From the NCBI GenBank assembly GCA_018673215.1, contig JABHDE010000037.1:34182-98181 (forward strand): DNA of 64,000 nt, read 5' to 3'. Of this stretch, positions 27,620 through 36,693 are shown piece after piece. This DNA comes from Formosa sp. Lineage in GTDB: Bacteria; Bacteroidota; Bacteroidia; Flavobacteriales; Flavobacteriaceae. The position numbers and the translations under genes are program-made. The notes under the pieces were generated by a model. That model saw only the letters and a program-made list of their open reading frames with translations, had not been told where the DNA came from and did no database searches. Every line of letters starts with the position of its first letter. Positions within the stretch are counted from its first letter, which is position 1.

Positions 27620-28642
27620 ATGAAACCTCAAATACTATTAATATATACAGGTGGCACCATTGGAATGATTAAAGATCCAATTACCGCCACTTTACAGGCA
27701 TTTGATTTTGCTTCTCTTATAGAAAAAATTCCTGAACTGAATTTACTGGACTGTGACATACATACCGTTTCTTTTGAAACCCCAATAGATTCGTCCAATA
27801 TGAATCCTTCTCATTGGACCACAATAGCTTCAATCATTGAAGAAAATTACCAAACTCATGATGGGTTTGTTGTACTTCATGGAAGTGATACCATGAGTTA
27901 CACTGCTTCAGCCCTTAGCTTTATGTTCGAAAATCTTGCTAAACCTGTCATCCTCACAGGGTCTCAGCTCCCTATTGGTGATTTGCGAACGGATGCCAAA
28001 GAAAACCTAATTACTTCCATTCAGATTGCAGCTCTGCAAAACAACAACACACCAGTGATAAAGGAAGTCGGACTGTATTTTGAGTATAAACTGTACAGAG
28101 GGAATCGCACTACCAAAATTAATGCCGAACATTTTCAGGCCTTTGCGTCTTTAAATTTTCCAGCCCTTATGACTTCTGGAGTACATTTAAAGGTTAATCA
28201 CGATCTATTGCACAAAAATTATTCACAAGCTCAAATGGTGGTTCATAAAACAATGGATACAAACATTGTTCTGCTCACACTATTTCCGGGTATTACACCA
28301 ATTGTTTTGAAATCTATTTTAGAAATCCAAGGACTCAAAGCAGTTGTGATTGAAACTTATGGTAGTGGCAATGCCACTACCGAAGACTGGTTTTTAGAGG
28401 CCATTGAAAAGGCTTTGTCCAAAGGAGTCTATGTTGTAAATGTCACTCAATGTGCAGGGGGGAGTGTATACATGAATCAATATCAAACTGGAAAACTTCT
28501 AGAAAAGTTAGGTGTGATCTCTGGAAAAGACATGACTACAGAGTCTGCGATCACAAAATTAATGTTTATGTTGGGTCTTGATACCCCAAAAAATATGTTT
28601 AAAACAGTTTTTGAAACAAGTCTTCGTGGAGAAATATCCTAA
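27620..28642 (+). CDS. ansA: Type I (cytoplasmic) L-asparaginase
   Basis: Hydrolyses asparagine to aspartate and ammonia. The 340-residue protein has no signal peptide. The two catalytic Thr regions are present: YTGGTIGM near the N-terminus and HGSDTMSYTASALSF near residue 90, plus the LTGSQLPIGDLRTDAKEN segment. Length and motifs match the AnsA (type I) group rather than the secreted type II. It follows tatD by 6 bases and is followed by a tRNA gene. Confidence 0.94.
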   Translation: MKPQILLIYTGGTIGMIKDPITATLQAFDFASLIEKIPELNLLDCDIHTVSFETPIDSSNMNPSHWTTIASIIEENYQTHDGFVVLHGSDTMSYTASALSFMFENLAKPVILTGSQLPIGDLRTDAKENLITSIQIAALQNNNTPVIKEVGLYFEYKLYRGNRTTKINAEHFQAFASLNFPALMTSGVHLKVNHDLLHKNYSQAQMVVHKTMDTNIVLLTLFPGITPIVLKSILEIQGLKAVVIETYGSGNATTEDWFLEAIEKALSKGVYVVNVTQCAGGSVYMNQYQTGKLLEKLGVISGKDMTTESAITKLMFMLGLDTPKNMFKTVFETSLRGEIS

Positions 28643-28709
28643 ATTAGGTCTTAAAAATTTCACCAATCAAACTATTTTTTCTTTATTTGGGCTGCTTAAA
28701 AAGCAAATT

Positions 28710-28794
28710 AGAGAGGTGGCCGAGTGGCTTAAGGCGCACGCTTGGAAAGCGTGTATACGGCAACGTATCGAGGGTTCGAATCCCTTCCTCTCTG
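28710..28794 (+). tRNA. tRNA-Ser (GGA)
   Basis: An 85-base class II tRNA. The acceptor stem pairs AGAGAGG with CCTCTCT; discriminator G is at 28794. The D-arm reads GCC...GGC, the anticodon stem ACGCT/AGCGT encloses TTGGAAA with anticodon GGA at 28744-28746, the long variable arm is TACGGCAACGTA, and the T-loop is TTCGAAT. The 3' CCA is not encoded (the sequence continues CAAAC). It reads UCC/UCU serine codons. The rest of the 345-base gap between ansA and exbB holds only the candidate exbB promoter. Confidence 0.96.
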
Positions 28795-28907
28795 CAAACT
28801 CCTCTGTATTAGTGACTTAGGTTTTTTGGTTTATGAAAAATAGCTTTTCTTTTGAAATTAGTATTAAGATTTTTAACCAAAAACTTATTGAGTTTTGTCA
28901 TTTTTAT

Positions 28908-28937
28908 TTTGGTAATTACATTTTTTTTATACCTTTA
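28908..28937 (+). promoter_or_regulatory. Promoter for the exbB operon
   Basis: A -33 TTTG (28908-28911), an 18-base spacer and a -7 TACCTTTA (28930-28937, one mismatch to TAnnTTTG) lie 50 bases before the exbB ATG. This is the best two-part Bacteroidetes promoter I can see in the window. Confidence 0.55.
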
Positions 28938-28987
28938 ACATCTTGTAAAAACATTAATATTTTAACAAAAATCAACAACATAGAACA

Positions 28988-29773
28988 ATGAAAAGATTAA
29001 TTCCAATTCTGGCTATTGCATTTGTAATGGCATTCGGGTCTGTAAGTGCAACTTCATACACGAACATTAACATGAACTCTTTTGTAACTACAATTGTAAG
29101 CCCAGTTCAGGACGACGCTGCTTCAGCTGATGCAGAAGAATCTATCGGGTTTCACCAAGAACTAAAAAACAGATTTATTGAAGGGGGGCCAGGATTTATG
29201 GGCATCGTTTTGTTATGTCTTATTTTAGGACTTGCAATTGCAATTGAAAGAATTATTTTCTTAAACCTTTCAACTACCAATTCAAAAAAATTAATCGATG
29301 AAGTAGAAGGTGCATTAGCTTCAGGAGGTTTAAATGCCGCTAAGGAAGTTTGTAGAAATACAAAAGGCCCAATTGCATCTATTTTTTATCAAGGATTAGA
29401 TCGTGCTAACGAAGATTTAGACTCTGCCGAAAAAGCAGTCGTTGCTTATGGAGGTGTTCAAATGGGACAGTTAGAAAAAAATGTATCTTGGATTTCTTTA
29501 TTTATCGCTTTAGCACCAATGTTAGGATTCATGGGAACTGTAATCGGAATGATTCAAGCCTTTGATAAAATTGAAGAAGCAGGAGACATGCAGCCATCAC
29601 TTGTTGCTGGTGGTATTAAAGTAGCACTTTTAACAACCGTTTTTGGACTGGTTGTTGCAATTATACTACAAGTCTTTTATAACTATATCATTGCTAAAAT
29701 AGACAGCATCGTAAACGACATGGAAGATTCCTCTATATCTTTAATGGATATATTGGTAAAAAATAAAAAATAA
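28988..29773 (+). CDS. exbB: MotA/TolQ/ExbB-family proton channel protein
   Basis: Proton-channel subunit of the TonB motor, 261 residues. An N-terminal hydrophobic segment (residues 4-22) is signal-like, followed by a short Asp/Ala linker and the standard three-helix MotA/TolQ/ExbB core: helix 1 at about 60-82, then a cytoplasmic domain, then helices 2 and 3 containing SLFIALAPMLGFMGTVIGM and ALLTTVFGLVVAIILQVFY. It heads a four-gene cluster with two exbD genes, which marks it as an energiser of outer-membrane transport rather than a gliding motor. The TonB-like genes at 24.7-26.2 kb are plausible partners. Confidence 0.93.
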   Translation: MKRLIPILAIAFVMAFGSVSATSYTNINMNSFVTTIVSPVQDDAASADAEESIGFHQELKNRFIEGGPGFMGIVLLCLILGLAIAIERIIFLNLSTTNSKKLIDEVEGALASGGLNAAKEVCRNTKGPIASIFYQGLDRANEDLDSAEKAVVAYGGVQMGQLEKNVSWISLFIALAPMLGFMGTVIGMIQAFDKIEEAGDMQPSLVAGGIKVALLTTVFGLVVAIILQVFYNYIIAKIDSIVNDMEDSSISLMDILVKNKK

Positions 29774-29801
29774 TAACACCTCAATACTAAATTAGATAAT
29801 T

Positions 29802-30242
29802 ATGGATTTACAAAAATTATTGAAAATTGTAGCTATTGTCATCGGTGTGATTTCAATCTATTTCCTTGGAGATATCATTTCTACTGGTAACGATCAGATA
29901 AGAGCTGGCGAAGGCAGCATCATTGTAAACATGTTTATGTATGTGTCTTACATTGTCCTAGCGATTGCCGTCCTTATTGTATTAGTTTTTTCAGTACTCA
30001 ACTTAGTTTCAAATACAGAAGGATTGAAAAACACGCTTACAGGCGTTGCTGCTTTTGTAGTTCTAGGCTTGCTTTGCTACTTTGGTTTTGCCAACGGTGT
30101 AGAAACACCCCTCAAAAATGGGGATATGCTTTCGGCTAGTGGATCAAAATTAGTAGGTGCTGGGTTATATTTATTCTATTTCTTAGCAGTAATTGCAGGT
30201 GGTATTATGTTAGGTTTTGGAATTAAAAAAATGGTAAAGTAA
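29802..30242 (+). CDS. Uncharacterised four-helix membrane protein between exbB and exbD
   Basis: A 146-residue integral membrane protein with four hydrophobic segments (about residues 8-26, 40-70, 80-100 and 118-140) and short loops; the C-terminus is GFGIKKMVK. I recognise no family motif. Its placement 28 bases after exbB and 1 base before the first exbD gene indicates that it is made with the TonB motor and may be an accessory subunit. The same arrangement is common in flavobacteria as far as I recall. Its function is unknown. Confidence 0.8.
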   Translation: MDLQKLLKIVAIVIGVISIYFLGDIISTGNDQIRAGEGSIIVNMFMYVSYIVLAIAVLIVLVFSVLNLVSNTEGLKNTLTGVAAFVVLGLLCYFGFANGVETPLKNGDMLSASGSKLVGAGLYLFYFLAVIAGGIMLGFGIKKMVK

Positions 30243-30243
30243 T

Positions 30244-30849
30244 ATGGCAAAGCGATCTGCACCAGAAGTGAATGCGGGCTCAATGGCCGACATTGCCTTC
30301 TTATTATTAATATTTTTCTTGGTTACAACCACCATAGAAAAAGACTCTGGACTCAACCGGAAACTTCCTCCGATGGAAGAAGACGTTGACCCGCCGATCA
30401 TTAAGCAAAGGAATATTTTTACGGTACTCCTCAATGGTAAGGATCAATTGCTAGTCGAAGAAGAATTGATGGAAATTAAAGATTTGAGAGCTGCGGCAAT
30501 TGAGTTTTTAGACAACAATGGAGATGGAACTTGCACCTATTGTAAAGGGCCAAAAAACTCATCCTCATCAGATAATCCAGACAAAGCAATTATATCATTA
30601 AAGAACGATAGAGAAACTTCTTATGCAACCTATATATCCGTTCAAAACGAATTGGTAGCAGCCTATAATGTACTTCGAAACCGAAGAGCACTTGAAGTAG
30701 GACCTCAAAATGGATTTACAGATATGAATTTTGTAGAAATGCAAAAGAATTACAAAGATGCCCGTTTCGTAGGTAACAAAACAAAGTTGAAAGAAGTAAT
30801 CAATCAAATAAAGGTTGAGTTTCCTCAGAAACTTTCTGAAGTGCAGTAG
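30244..30849 (+). CDS. exbD: ExbD/TolR-family protein with a CxxC-containing insert
   Basis: ExbD-type stator partner of 201 residues, longer than the usual 135-160. The single membrane helix (MADIAFLLLIFFLVTT) contains the essential Asp (D16). The periplasmic part has an insertion around residues 90-115 with CTYC (C97, C100) and a Ser-rich stretch between the strand elements of the fold. The gene starts 1 base after the stop of the preceding unknown membrane protein and is followed 26 bases later by a second exbD. Two different ExbD proteins per ExbB are common in Bacteroidetes. Confidence 0.9.
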   Translation: MAKRSAPEVNAGSMADIAFLLLIFFLVTTTIEKDSGLNRKLPPMEEDVDPPIIKQRNIFTVLLNGKDQLLVEEELMEIKDLRAAAIEFLDNNGDGTCTYCKGPKNSSSSDNPDKAIISLKNDRETSYATYISVQNELVAAYNVLRNRRALEVGPQNGFTDMNFVEMQKNYKDARFVGNKTKLKEVINQIKVEFPQKLSEVQ

Positions 30850-30875
30850 TTTAACTTAAAAAGTAAAGAAACAAA

Positions 30876-31355
30876 ATGTCAAAATTTAAAAAGAAATCTG
30901 ACGGAGGTACACCAGCCATTTCCACGGCCTCGCTTCCTGATATTGTGTTTATGTTGCTGTTCTTTTTTATGGTAGCTACCGTGATGCGTGAAAATTCACT
31001 CAAAATCAAAAACTCACTTCCTGTTGCAAACCAAGTCGAAAAACTTGATAAGAAAAACCCAGTAAGTTATATTTATATGGGCAAACCAAGTGCAGGTTAC
31101 GAAAAATTTGGTACCGAATCAAGAATTCAGCTAAACGATCAATTTGCAGAGCTTTCTGAAGTTGGCGCATTTATCGGAGCTGAAAGAGCCGCTTTAAGAG
31201 AGGAACTTATTCCGTTTCTCACCGTTGCCCTCAAAGTAGATAAAGATGCTAATATGGGAATTGTAGGAGACGTCAAACAAGAACTTAGAAAAGTCAACGC
31301 ACTTAAAATTAACTACACTACAGGAGTTGGTGATGCGTTAAATAATATAAAATAA
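30876..31355 (+). CDS. exbD: Second ExbD/TolR-family protein
   Basis: ExbD-type protein of 159 residues with a basic N-terminus (SKFKKKSDG), a membrane helix bearing the essential Asp (LPDIVFMLLFFFMVATVM), and a periplasmic domain ending in NALKINYTTGVGDALNNIK. It lacks the Cys-containing insert of its upstream neighbour. It is last in the exbB cluster and is followed 20 bases later by a strong terminator. Confidence 0.9.
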   Translation: MSKFKKKSDGGTPAISTASLPDIVFMLLFFFMVATVMRENSLKIKNSLPVANQVEKLDKKNPVSYIYMGKPSAGYEKFGTESRIQLNDQFAELSEVGAFIGAERAALREELIPFLTVALKVDKDANMGIVGDVKQELRKVNALKINYTTGVGDALNNIK

Positions 31356-31375
31356 ACACATACTTCAAAACATTT

Positions 31376-31405
31376 AAAAGGCATTCTAAGTAGAATGCCT
31401 TTTTT
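31376..31405 (+). terminator. Terminator of the exbB-exbD operon
   Basis: AAAAGGCATTCTA and TAGAATGCCTTTT form a 13-base stem around a short loop, followed by a T run. Confidence 0.9.
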
Positions 31406-31429
31406 TATTTAGTTTAGTAGTACAAATTA

Positions 31430-32128
31430 ATGATGTCCTTTATGAGATTTCGTCTTTTTTTATTTCTTTTTTTCATTTTCTCTGCAGTCGCTTATGCCCA
31501 ATCTAACAAAGTAACTGAACTGGATAGTTTGTATAGAGAAGATCAAATCTTTATTGGGGTGACCTATAATGCACTGCTGAATTTACCTAAAAGTACTTCT
31601 CAAAACGGATTTTCAACTGGGTTTCAATTAGGAGTAATAAGAGACTTTCCTATTAATAAGCCTCGCAATATCGCGATTGGTTTAGGGCTTGGATATTCGT
31701 TTAATTCTTACAATCAAAACATTAAAATTAGTTCGTCAACACCTCTTCCCACTTATACGATTTTAGAGGATATAAATTTTTCTAAAAACAATTTTTCTCA
31801 ACATCTTTTAGAATTTCCTTTTGAAATTCGTTGGCGTACTTCTAATGCAGAAACTTATAAGTTTTGGCGCATCTATACTGGAGTCAAGCTTGGGTATGTA
31901 TTTGCTTCAAAATCCATTTACAAAGGACAGCCCAATAACGAAACCCACAGAAATCTTCAAGGTTTAAATTCGTGGCAGTACGGATTGACTATGAGTGTAG
32001 GCTACAACACATGGAATGGTTATATCTATTATGGTTTGAATCCGATTTTTGATTCTGCGATTACCACAAACGCTCAAACGATAGAGATGAATGCACTCAA
32101 AATAGGTCTTATTTTTTACCTCTTATAA
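31430..32128 (+). CDS. porT: PorT-family T9SS outer-membrane protein
   Basis: PorT (SprT) is an outer-membrane beta-barrel needed for type IX secretion. The 232-residue protein has a signal peptide ending at AVAYAQ, an LYREDQIFIGVTYN first strand, and a KFWRIYTGVKLGYVFASKS segment that I recognise as PorT-like; the last residues form an amphipathic strand ending in Leu. It is transcribed alone after the exbD terminator and its end overlaps the convergent PAP2-like gene by 6 bases. The start is one of three nearby Mets (MMSFMRF); the first is used here. Confidence 0.8.
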   Translation: MMSFMRFRLFLFLFFIFSAVAYAQSNKVTELDSLYREDQIFIGVTYNALLNLPKSTSQNGFSTGFQLGVIRDFPINKPRNIAIGLGLGYSFNSYNQNIKISSSTPLPTYTILEDINFSKNNFSQHLLEFPFEIRWRTSNAETYKFWRIYTGVKLGYVFASKSIYKGQPNNETHRNLQGLNSWQYGLTMSVGYNTWNGYIYYGLNPIFDSAITTNAQTIEMNALKIGLIFYLL

Positions 32129-32728
32129 CCAATAATTATACAAAAAAACTTGAGGGACTACGCCAACCAAAAGACCTGCTAAAAGTTCTTTGACCGTGTG
32201 AGCATTCAAATGCAAACGCGAACTCGCCATGGCTCCCATGATTATCACAAAGAAGGCAAATATCCCTCCAAAAGAATAGCTGTAGTGTAAATTAACGAGT
32301 ACCATAAAAATGAAAGCACCTCCAGTACTCATCATGTGAATACTTGCTTTGAATTTTAAAACAGCTATAACAAATCCTAATATTGTGGTTATTAAAGCCC
32401 CTAAAAAAAAATAATGAAGTTCACATACCGACTGGGAAAAAACACCAAAACTTAAGTAGCCTAGTAAAATACTGTTTAGTAGTAAGGGCCAAATACGCTC
32501 TTTTGAAGTTTTTAAATTAATGGAATAGACTAGTTTAAATTTATTTAAAACAAAATACAAAAATAGTGGCATGACCAGGCTCCAAAGAATAATTGAAAGC
32601 AACCAAAAACTGATTTTATTTGGGGGGTATTGCATGGGCGTTACAGCAAAATAATAGACTGCTGCCATCCAGGGCATGAGTAATGGATGTAAAGTATAAG
32701 AGATGCTTTTCAAAAATGTCGTTAACAT
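32123..32728 (-). CDS. PAP2-like integral membrane protein
   Basis: A 201-residue membrane protein with six predicted helices. Its C-terminal SSRLHLNAHTVKELLAGLLVG segment resembles the second half of the PAP2 phosphatase signature (SR...H...G), but the first half (KxxxxxxRP) is not clear, so it may have no phosphatase activity. It converges on porT with a 6-base overlap. Substrate, if any, would be a lipid phosphate. The function is inferred only weakly. Confidence 0.65.
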   Translation of the reverse strand: MLTTFLKSISYTLHPLLMPWMAAVYYFAVTPMQYPPNKISFWLLSIILWSLVMPLFLYFVLNKFKLVYSINLKTSKERIWPLLLNSILLGYLSFGVFSQSVCELHYFFLGALITTILGFVIAVLKFKASIHMMSTGGAFIFMVLVNLHYSYSFGGIFAFFVIIMGAMASSRLHLNAHTVKELLAGLLVGVVPQVFLYNYWL

Positions 32729-32869
32729 AGGTAGGATTCGATCCTGTAATATTACTAAAAATAATAGTACTAGGGGACTTATAAGCCCGAAATCAGACCT
32801 ATAAATTCAAGAATTCTTACTAAACTCAAAATGACCTGCCTTATAAGGTGGCTTTTTATTTAAATTTCT

Positions 32870-32877
32870 TAATTTTG
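32870..32877 (+). promoter_or_regulatory. -7 element for ileS
   Basis: TAATTTTG fits TAnnTTTG and ends 21 bases before the ileS ATG. Confidence 0.5.
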
Positions 32878-32898
32878 CGACCTTAATAGCAATGAATA

Positions 32899-35800
32899 AT
32901 GAGCGCGACATTTCCTGAGTATAAAGGACTTAACTTACCAAACGTAGCAGACGAGATGCTTAAGTTCTGGGAGGATCATAATATTTTTGAAAAAAGTATT
33001 ACTTCTAGAGAAGGGAAACCTCCTTATGTGTTCTTTGAAGGGCCTCCATCTGCTAATGGATTGCCAGGAGTACATCATGTTTTGGCACGTGCTATAAAAG
33101 ATATTTTTCCGCGCTACAAAACCATGAAAGGATTTCAAGTAAACCGTAAAGCAGGCTGGGATACTCATGGACTACCAATTGAATTGGGTGTTGAAAAAGA
33201 ATTGGGAATTACGAAAGAAGACATTGGCAAAACAATTTCTGTAGAAGATTACAACGCCGCTTGTAGAACAGCAGTGATGCGTTACACAGATATTTGGAAC
33301 GACCTTACACAAAAAATGGGGTATTGGGTCAATATGGACGATCCCTATGTTACCTACGATTCAAAGTACATGGAGAGTGTATGGTGGTTGTTAAAACAGA
33401 TTTATAACAAGAACCTTATTTATAAAGGCTATACAATTCAGCCCTATTCACCAAAAGCGGGTACAGGTTTAAGCTCCCATGAGCTGAATCAACCTGGAAC
33501 TTATCAGGACGTTACGGACACAACTATTGTGGCACAATTTAAAGCGATCAATGCATCACTTCCAGAGTTTTTGCAAAATGAGGGTCCTATTTTGTTTTTA
33601 GCTTGGACAACAACTCCTTGGACTTTGCCAAGTAATACAGCTTTAACTGTAGGTCCAAAAATTGAATATGTTCTCGTAAAAACCTATAATCAATATACTT
33701 TTGAAGCTACTAATGTGGTAGTTGCAAGGGCTTTGCTTGGAAAACAATTTAACGGAAAATTTAAAGAAGTCGAAAATATAGAAGAGTTGAAAGGTTACCA
33801 ATCTTCAGATAAAAATATTCCGTTTTTTGTTCTAAAATCGTTTATAGGGAAAGACCTTGTGGGAATTTCTTACGAACAATTATTAGATTATGCCTTGCCA
33901 AACGACAATCCTGAAGATGCCTTTAGAATTATCTCTGGTGATTTTGTAACCACTGAAGATGGAACAGGAATTGTACATACAGCCCCAACATTTGGAGCTG
34001 ATGACGCAATTGTGGCGAAACAAGCAAGCCCTGAAATTCCACCACTATTGGTAAAAGATGCAGATGATAACCTTGTCCCTCTCGTCGATTTACAAGGTCG
34101 ATTTAGACCTGAAATGAGAGAATTCGCAGGTCGTTTTGTTAAAAACGAATATTACCCCGAAGGAGAAGCTCCCGAAAAATCTGTAGATGTAGAGCTAGCG
34201 ATTAAGTTAAAAATTGAAAACAAAGCCTTCAAGGTTGAAAAATACAAACACAGTTATCCAAATTGTTGGAGAACCGATAAACCTATTTTATACTACCCGT
34301 TAGACTCTTGGTTTATTAAAATCACTGACGTAAAAGAGCGTATGTTTGGCCTGAATCAAACGATTAACTGGAAGCCAAAAAGTACAGGCGAAGGCCGTTT
34401 TGGAAACTGGTTAGCAAATGCAAACGATTGGAATTTATCACGCTCGCGCTATTGGGGAATCCCCCTTCCAATTTGGCGTACTGAAGATGGGAAAGAAGAA
34501 ATCTGTATTGGTTCAGTTGAAGAACTCAAATCGGAAATGCAAAAAGCAGTACAAGCTGGAGTTTTAGAAAATGATATTTTTGAAGATTTTATTGTAGGCG
34601 ACTATTCGCTAGAAAACTATTCAAAAATTGATTTACATAAAAATATTGTGGATGCCATTGTATTAGTATCGCCCTCAGGAAAACCAATGCAGCGAGAAAG
34701 TGATTTAATTGATGTATGGTTCGATTCTGGTAGTATGCCTTATGCCCAATGGCATTATCCATTTGAAAATAAAGAGCTAATCGATCACAACAAAGCCTTT
34801 CCAGCAGATTTTATTGCAGAAGGCGTCGATCAAACACGGGGATGGTTTTATACACTTCATGCCATAGCAACCATGGTTTTTGACTCCGTTGCTTACAAAA
34901 ATGTTGTTTCTAACGGGTTAGTCTTAGACAAAAATGGACAGAAAATGTCCAAACGTTTGGGCAATGCAACCGATCCATTTGAGACCTTATCAACCTATGG
35001 TGCAGATGCAACTCGTTGGTATATGATTAGTAATGCCAATCCATGGGATAATTTAAAATTTGACATAGAAGGAATTGAAGAAGTGAAACGAAAGTTTTTT
35101 GGAACTCTGTATAATACCTATTCTTTTTTCACTCTTTATGCAAACATTGATAAGTTTAGTTATTCGGAGGCAGACATTTCAAACCAAGACCGTCCAGAAA
35201 TTGACCGTTGGATTTTGTCTGAACTAAATTCTTTAGTTGAAAAAGTAGATGCCTATTATGCGGATTATGAGCCCACTAAGGCAGCTCGAATTATTTCTGA
35301 ATTTACCCAAGAATACTTAAGTAACTGGTATGTCCGCCTTAGCAGAAGACGTTTCTGGAAAGGGGAGTATGAAACTGATAAAATATCTGCATATCAAACA
35401 TTATATACATGTATGGCAACCATTGCAAAGCTTGGAGCCCCAATAGCCCCATTTTTTATGGATCGTTTGTATTTAAATTTGAATTCGGCTACAAATAAAG
35501 AAACATTTGAAAGTATTCACTTAGCAGATTTTCCATCCGTAGAAGCGATTCTAATTGATAAAAATTTAGAGCGCAAAATGGAGCAAGCACAAACAATTTC
35601 ATCTTTGGTGTTGTCCTTGCGAGCAAAGGAAAAAATTAAAGTCAGACAGCCTTTACAGAAAATCATGATTCCGGTGAATTCCGCCACTCAAAAAGCGGAT
35701 ATTTTAGCAGTTGTGGACTTAGTAAAACACGAAGTAAATGTGAAGGAAGTAGAATTATTAGAGGATGCTTCCGATATTTTGGTAAAACAAATCAAGCCAA

Positions 35801-36306
35801 ATTTTAAAGCCTTGGGACCTCGATTTGGAAAGGATATGAAACTAATAGCTAACGCCATCAAAAACTTAAACTCCGAAGACATTAAGCAAATTGAAGAAAA
35901 AGGAGAGTTAGCTATTGAAATTAATGGAAAAAGTATTAATTTGGAGCGCGATGATGTAGAGATTACCTCTCAAGATATTGAAGGATGGTTGGTAGCCAAC
36001 CAAGGAGCTGTAACGGTAGCTTTGGATGTTACTATTTCAGAGGCCTTAAAAGAAGAAGGAATTGCTAGAGAATTGGTCAATAGAATTCAAAATTTAAGAA
36101 AAGACTCTGGATTTGAACTTACCGATCGTATTGAAGTTTCTTTACAAGCTGAAGACGAAATTGAGAATGCAGTTAAACACAATAAAGAATATATAAAACT
36201 AGAAACATTAACGGATGAGCTCCACTTGGTGACAAGTCTAGAAAAAGGAATTGAAGTTTCTTTTGATACTATTAACACCAAGTTGTATATCCAAAAATCC
36301 AAATAA
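32899..36306 (+). CDS. ileS: Isoleucyl-tRNA synthetase, type 2 (eukaryote-like) with GVHH signature
   Basis: Charges tRNA-Ile, 1135 residues, longer than the typical bacterial type 1 enzyme (about 940) and similar to the IleRS2 group. The class I signature that normally reads HIGH or HYGH is GVHH here (residues 57-60 in GPPSANGLPGVHHVL), that is, the first and third positions are swapped; the second signature KMSKRLGN is intact. The CP1 editing domain contains TTPWTLPSNTAL and EDGTGIVHTAPTFGADD. The C-terminal tail has no bacterial zinc-finger motif. It is the first gene of ileS-dksA-like-lspA, with gaps of 2 and 1 bases. Confidence 0.97.
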   Translation: MSATFPEYKGLNLPNVADEMLKFWEDHNIFEKSITSREGKPPYVFFEGPPSANGLPGVHHVLARAIKDIFPRYKTMKGFQVNRKAGWDTHGLPIELGVEKELGITKEDIGKTISVEDYNAACRTAVMRYTDIWNDLTQKMGYWVNMDDPYVTYDSKYMESVWWLLKQIYNKNLIYKGYTIQPYSPKAGTGLSSHELNQPGTYQDVTDTTIVAQFKAINASLPEFLQNEGPILFLAWTTTPWTLPSNTALTVGPKIEYVLVKTYNQYTFEATNVVVARALLGKQFNGKFKEVENIEELKGYQSSDKNIPFFVLKSFIGKDLVGISYEQLLDYALPNDNPEDAFRIISGDFVTTEDGTGIVHTAPTFGADDAIVAKQASPEIPPLLVKDADDNLVPLVDLQGRFRPEMREFAGRFVKNEYYPEGEAPEKSVDVELAIKLKIENKAFKVEKYKHSYPNCWRTDKPILYYPLDSWFIKITDVKERMFGLNQTINWKPKSTGEGRFGNWLANANDWNLSRSRYWGIPLPIWRTEDGKEEICIGSVEELKSEMQKAVQAGVLENDIFEDFIVGDYSLENYSKIDLHKNIVDAIVLVSPSGKPMQRESDLIDVWFDSGSMPYAQWHYPFENKELIDHNKAFPADFIAEGVDQTRGWFYTLHAIATMVFDSVAYKNVVSNGLVLDKNGQKMSKRLGNATDPFETLSTYGADATRWYMISNANPWDNLKFDIEGIEEVKRKFFGTLYNTYSFFTLYANIDKFSYSEADISNQDRPEIDRWILSELNSLVEKVDAYYADYEPTKAARIISEFTQEYLSNWYVRLSRRRFWKGEYETDKISAYQTLYTCMATIAKLGAPIAPFFMDRLYLNLNSATNKETFESIHLADFPSVEAILIDKNLERKMEQAQTISSLVLSLRAKEKIKVRQPLQKIMIPVNSATQKADILAVVDLVKHEVNVKEVELLEDASDILVKQIKPNFKALGPRFGKDMKLIANAIKNLNSEDIKQIEEKGELAIEINGKSINLERDDVEITSQDIEGWLVANQGAVTVALDVTISEALKEEGIARELVNRIQNLRKDSGFELTDRIEVSLQAEDEIENAVKHNKEYIKLETLTDELHLVTSLEKGIEVSFDTINTKLYIQKSK

Positions 36307-36308
36307 TT

Positions 36309-36692
36309 ATGCCTATAGAAAATACAAGCAGATACTCGGATAACGATTTAAAAGAATTCAAAGCGATCATTTTAAAAAAAATTGATAAGGCCCAGCACGA
36401 TTTGGACCTTATTAAAAGTGCCTATATGAATGATTTAAACAACGGTACCGAAGACACTTCGCCTACTTTTAAAGCTTTTGATGAAGGTAGTCAAGTGATG
36501 AGCAAAGAATCAAATTCGCAATTAGCCATCCGTCAAGAAAAGTTTATTAGAGACTTAAAAAACGCCTTGAACAGAATTGAAAATAAGACTTATGGTATTT
36601 GTAGAGTGACCAAAAAACTCATCAATAAAAAACGTTTGGAGCTGGTTCCACACGCAACTCTAAGTATTGAAGCAAAGAATATGCAAAAATAG
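36309..36692 (+). CDS. DksA/TraR-family protein lacking the zinc-binding cysteines
   Basis: A 127-residue protein with the coiled-coil arrangement of TraR/DksA proteins: an acidic N-terminal helical half and the C-terminal segment TYGICRVTKKLINKKRLELVPHATLSIEA, which aligns with the DksA zinc-finger region. Only the first Cys (GICR) remains; the other zinc-binding cysteines are replaced. This degenerate form is usual in Bacteroidetes. In the family these proteins act on RNA polymerase through the secondary channel; that role is not proven here. It lies 2 bases after ileS and 1 base before lspA. Confidence 0.85.
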   Translation: MPIENTSRYSDNDLKEFKAIILKKIDKAQHDLDLIKSAYMNDLNNGTEDTSPTFKAFDEGSQVMSKESNSQLAIRQEKFIRDLKNALNRIENKTYGICRVTKKLINKKRLELVPHATLSIEAKNMQK

Positions 36693-36693
36693 A

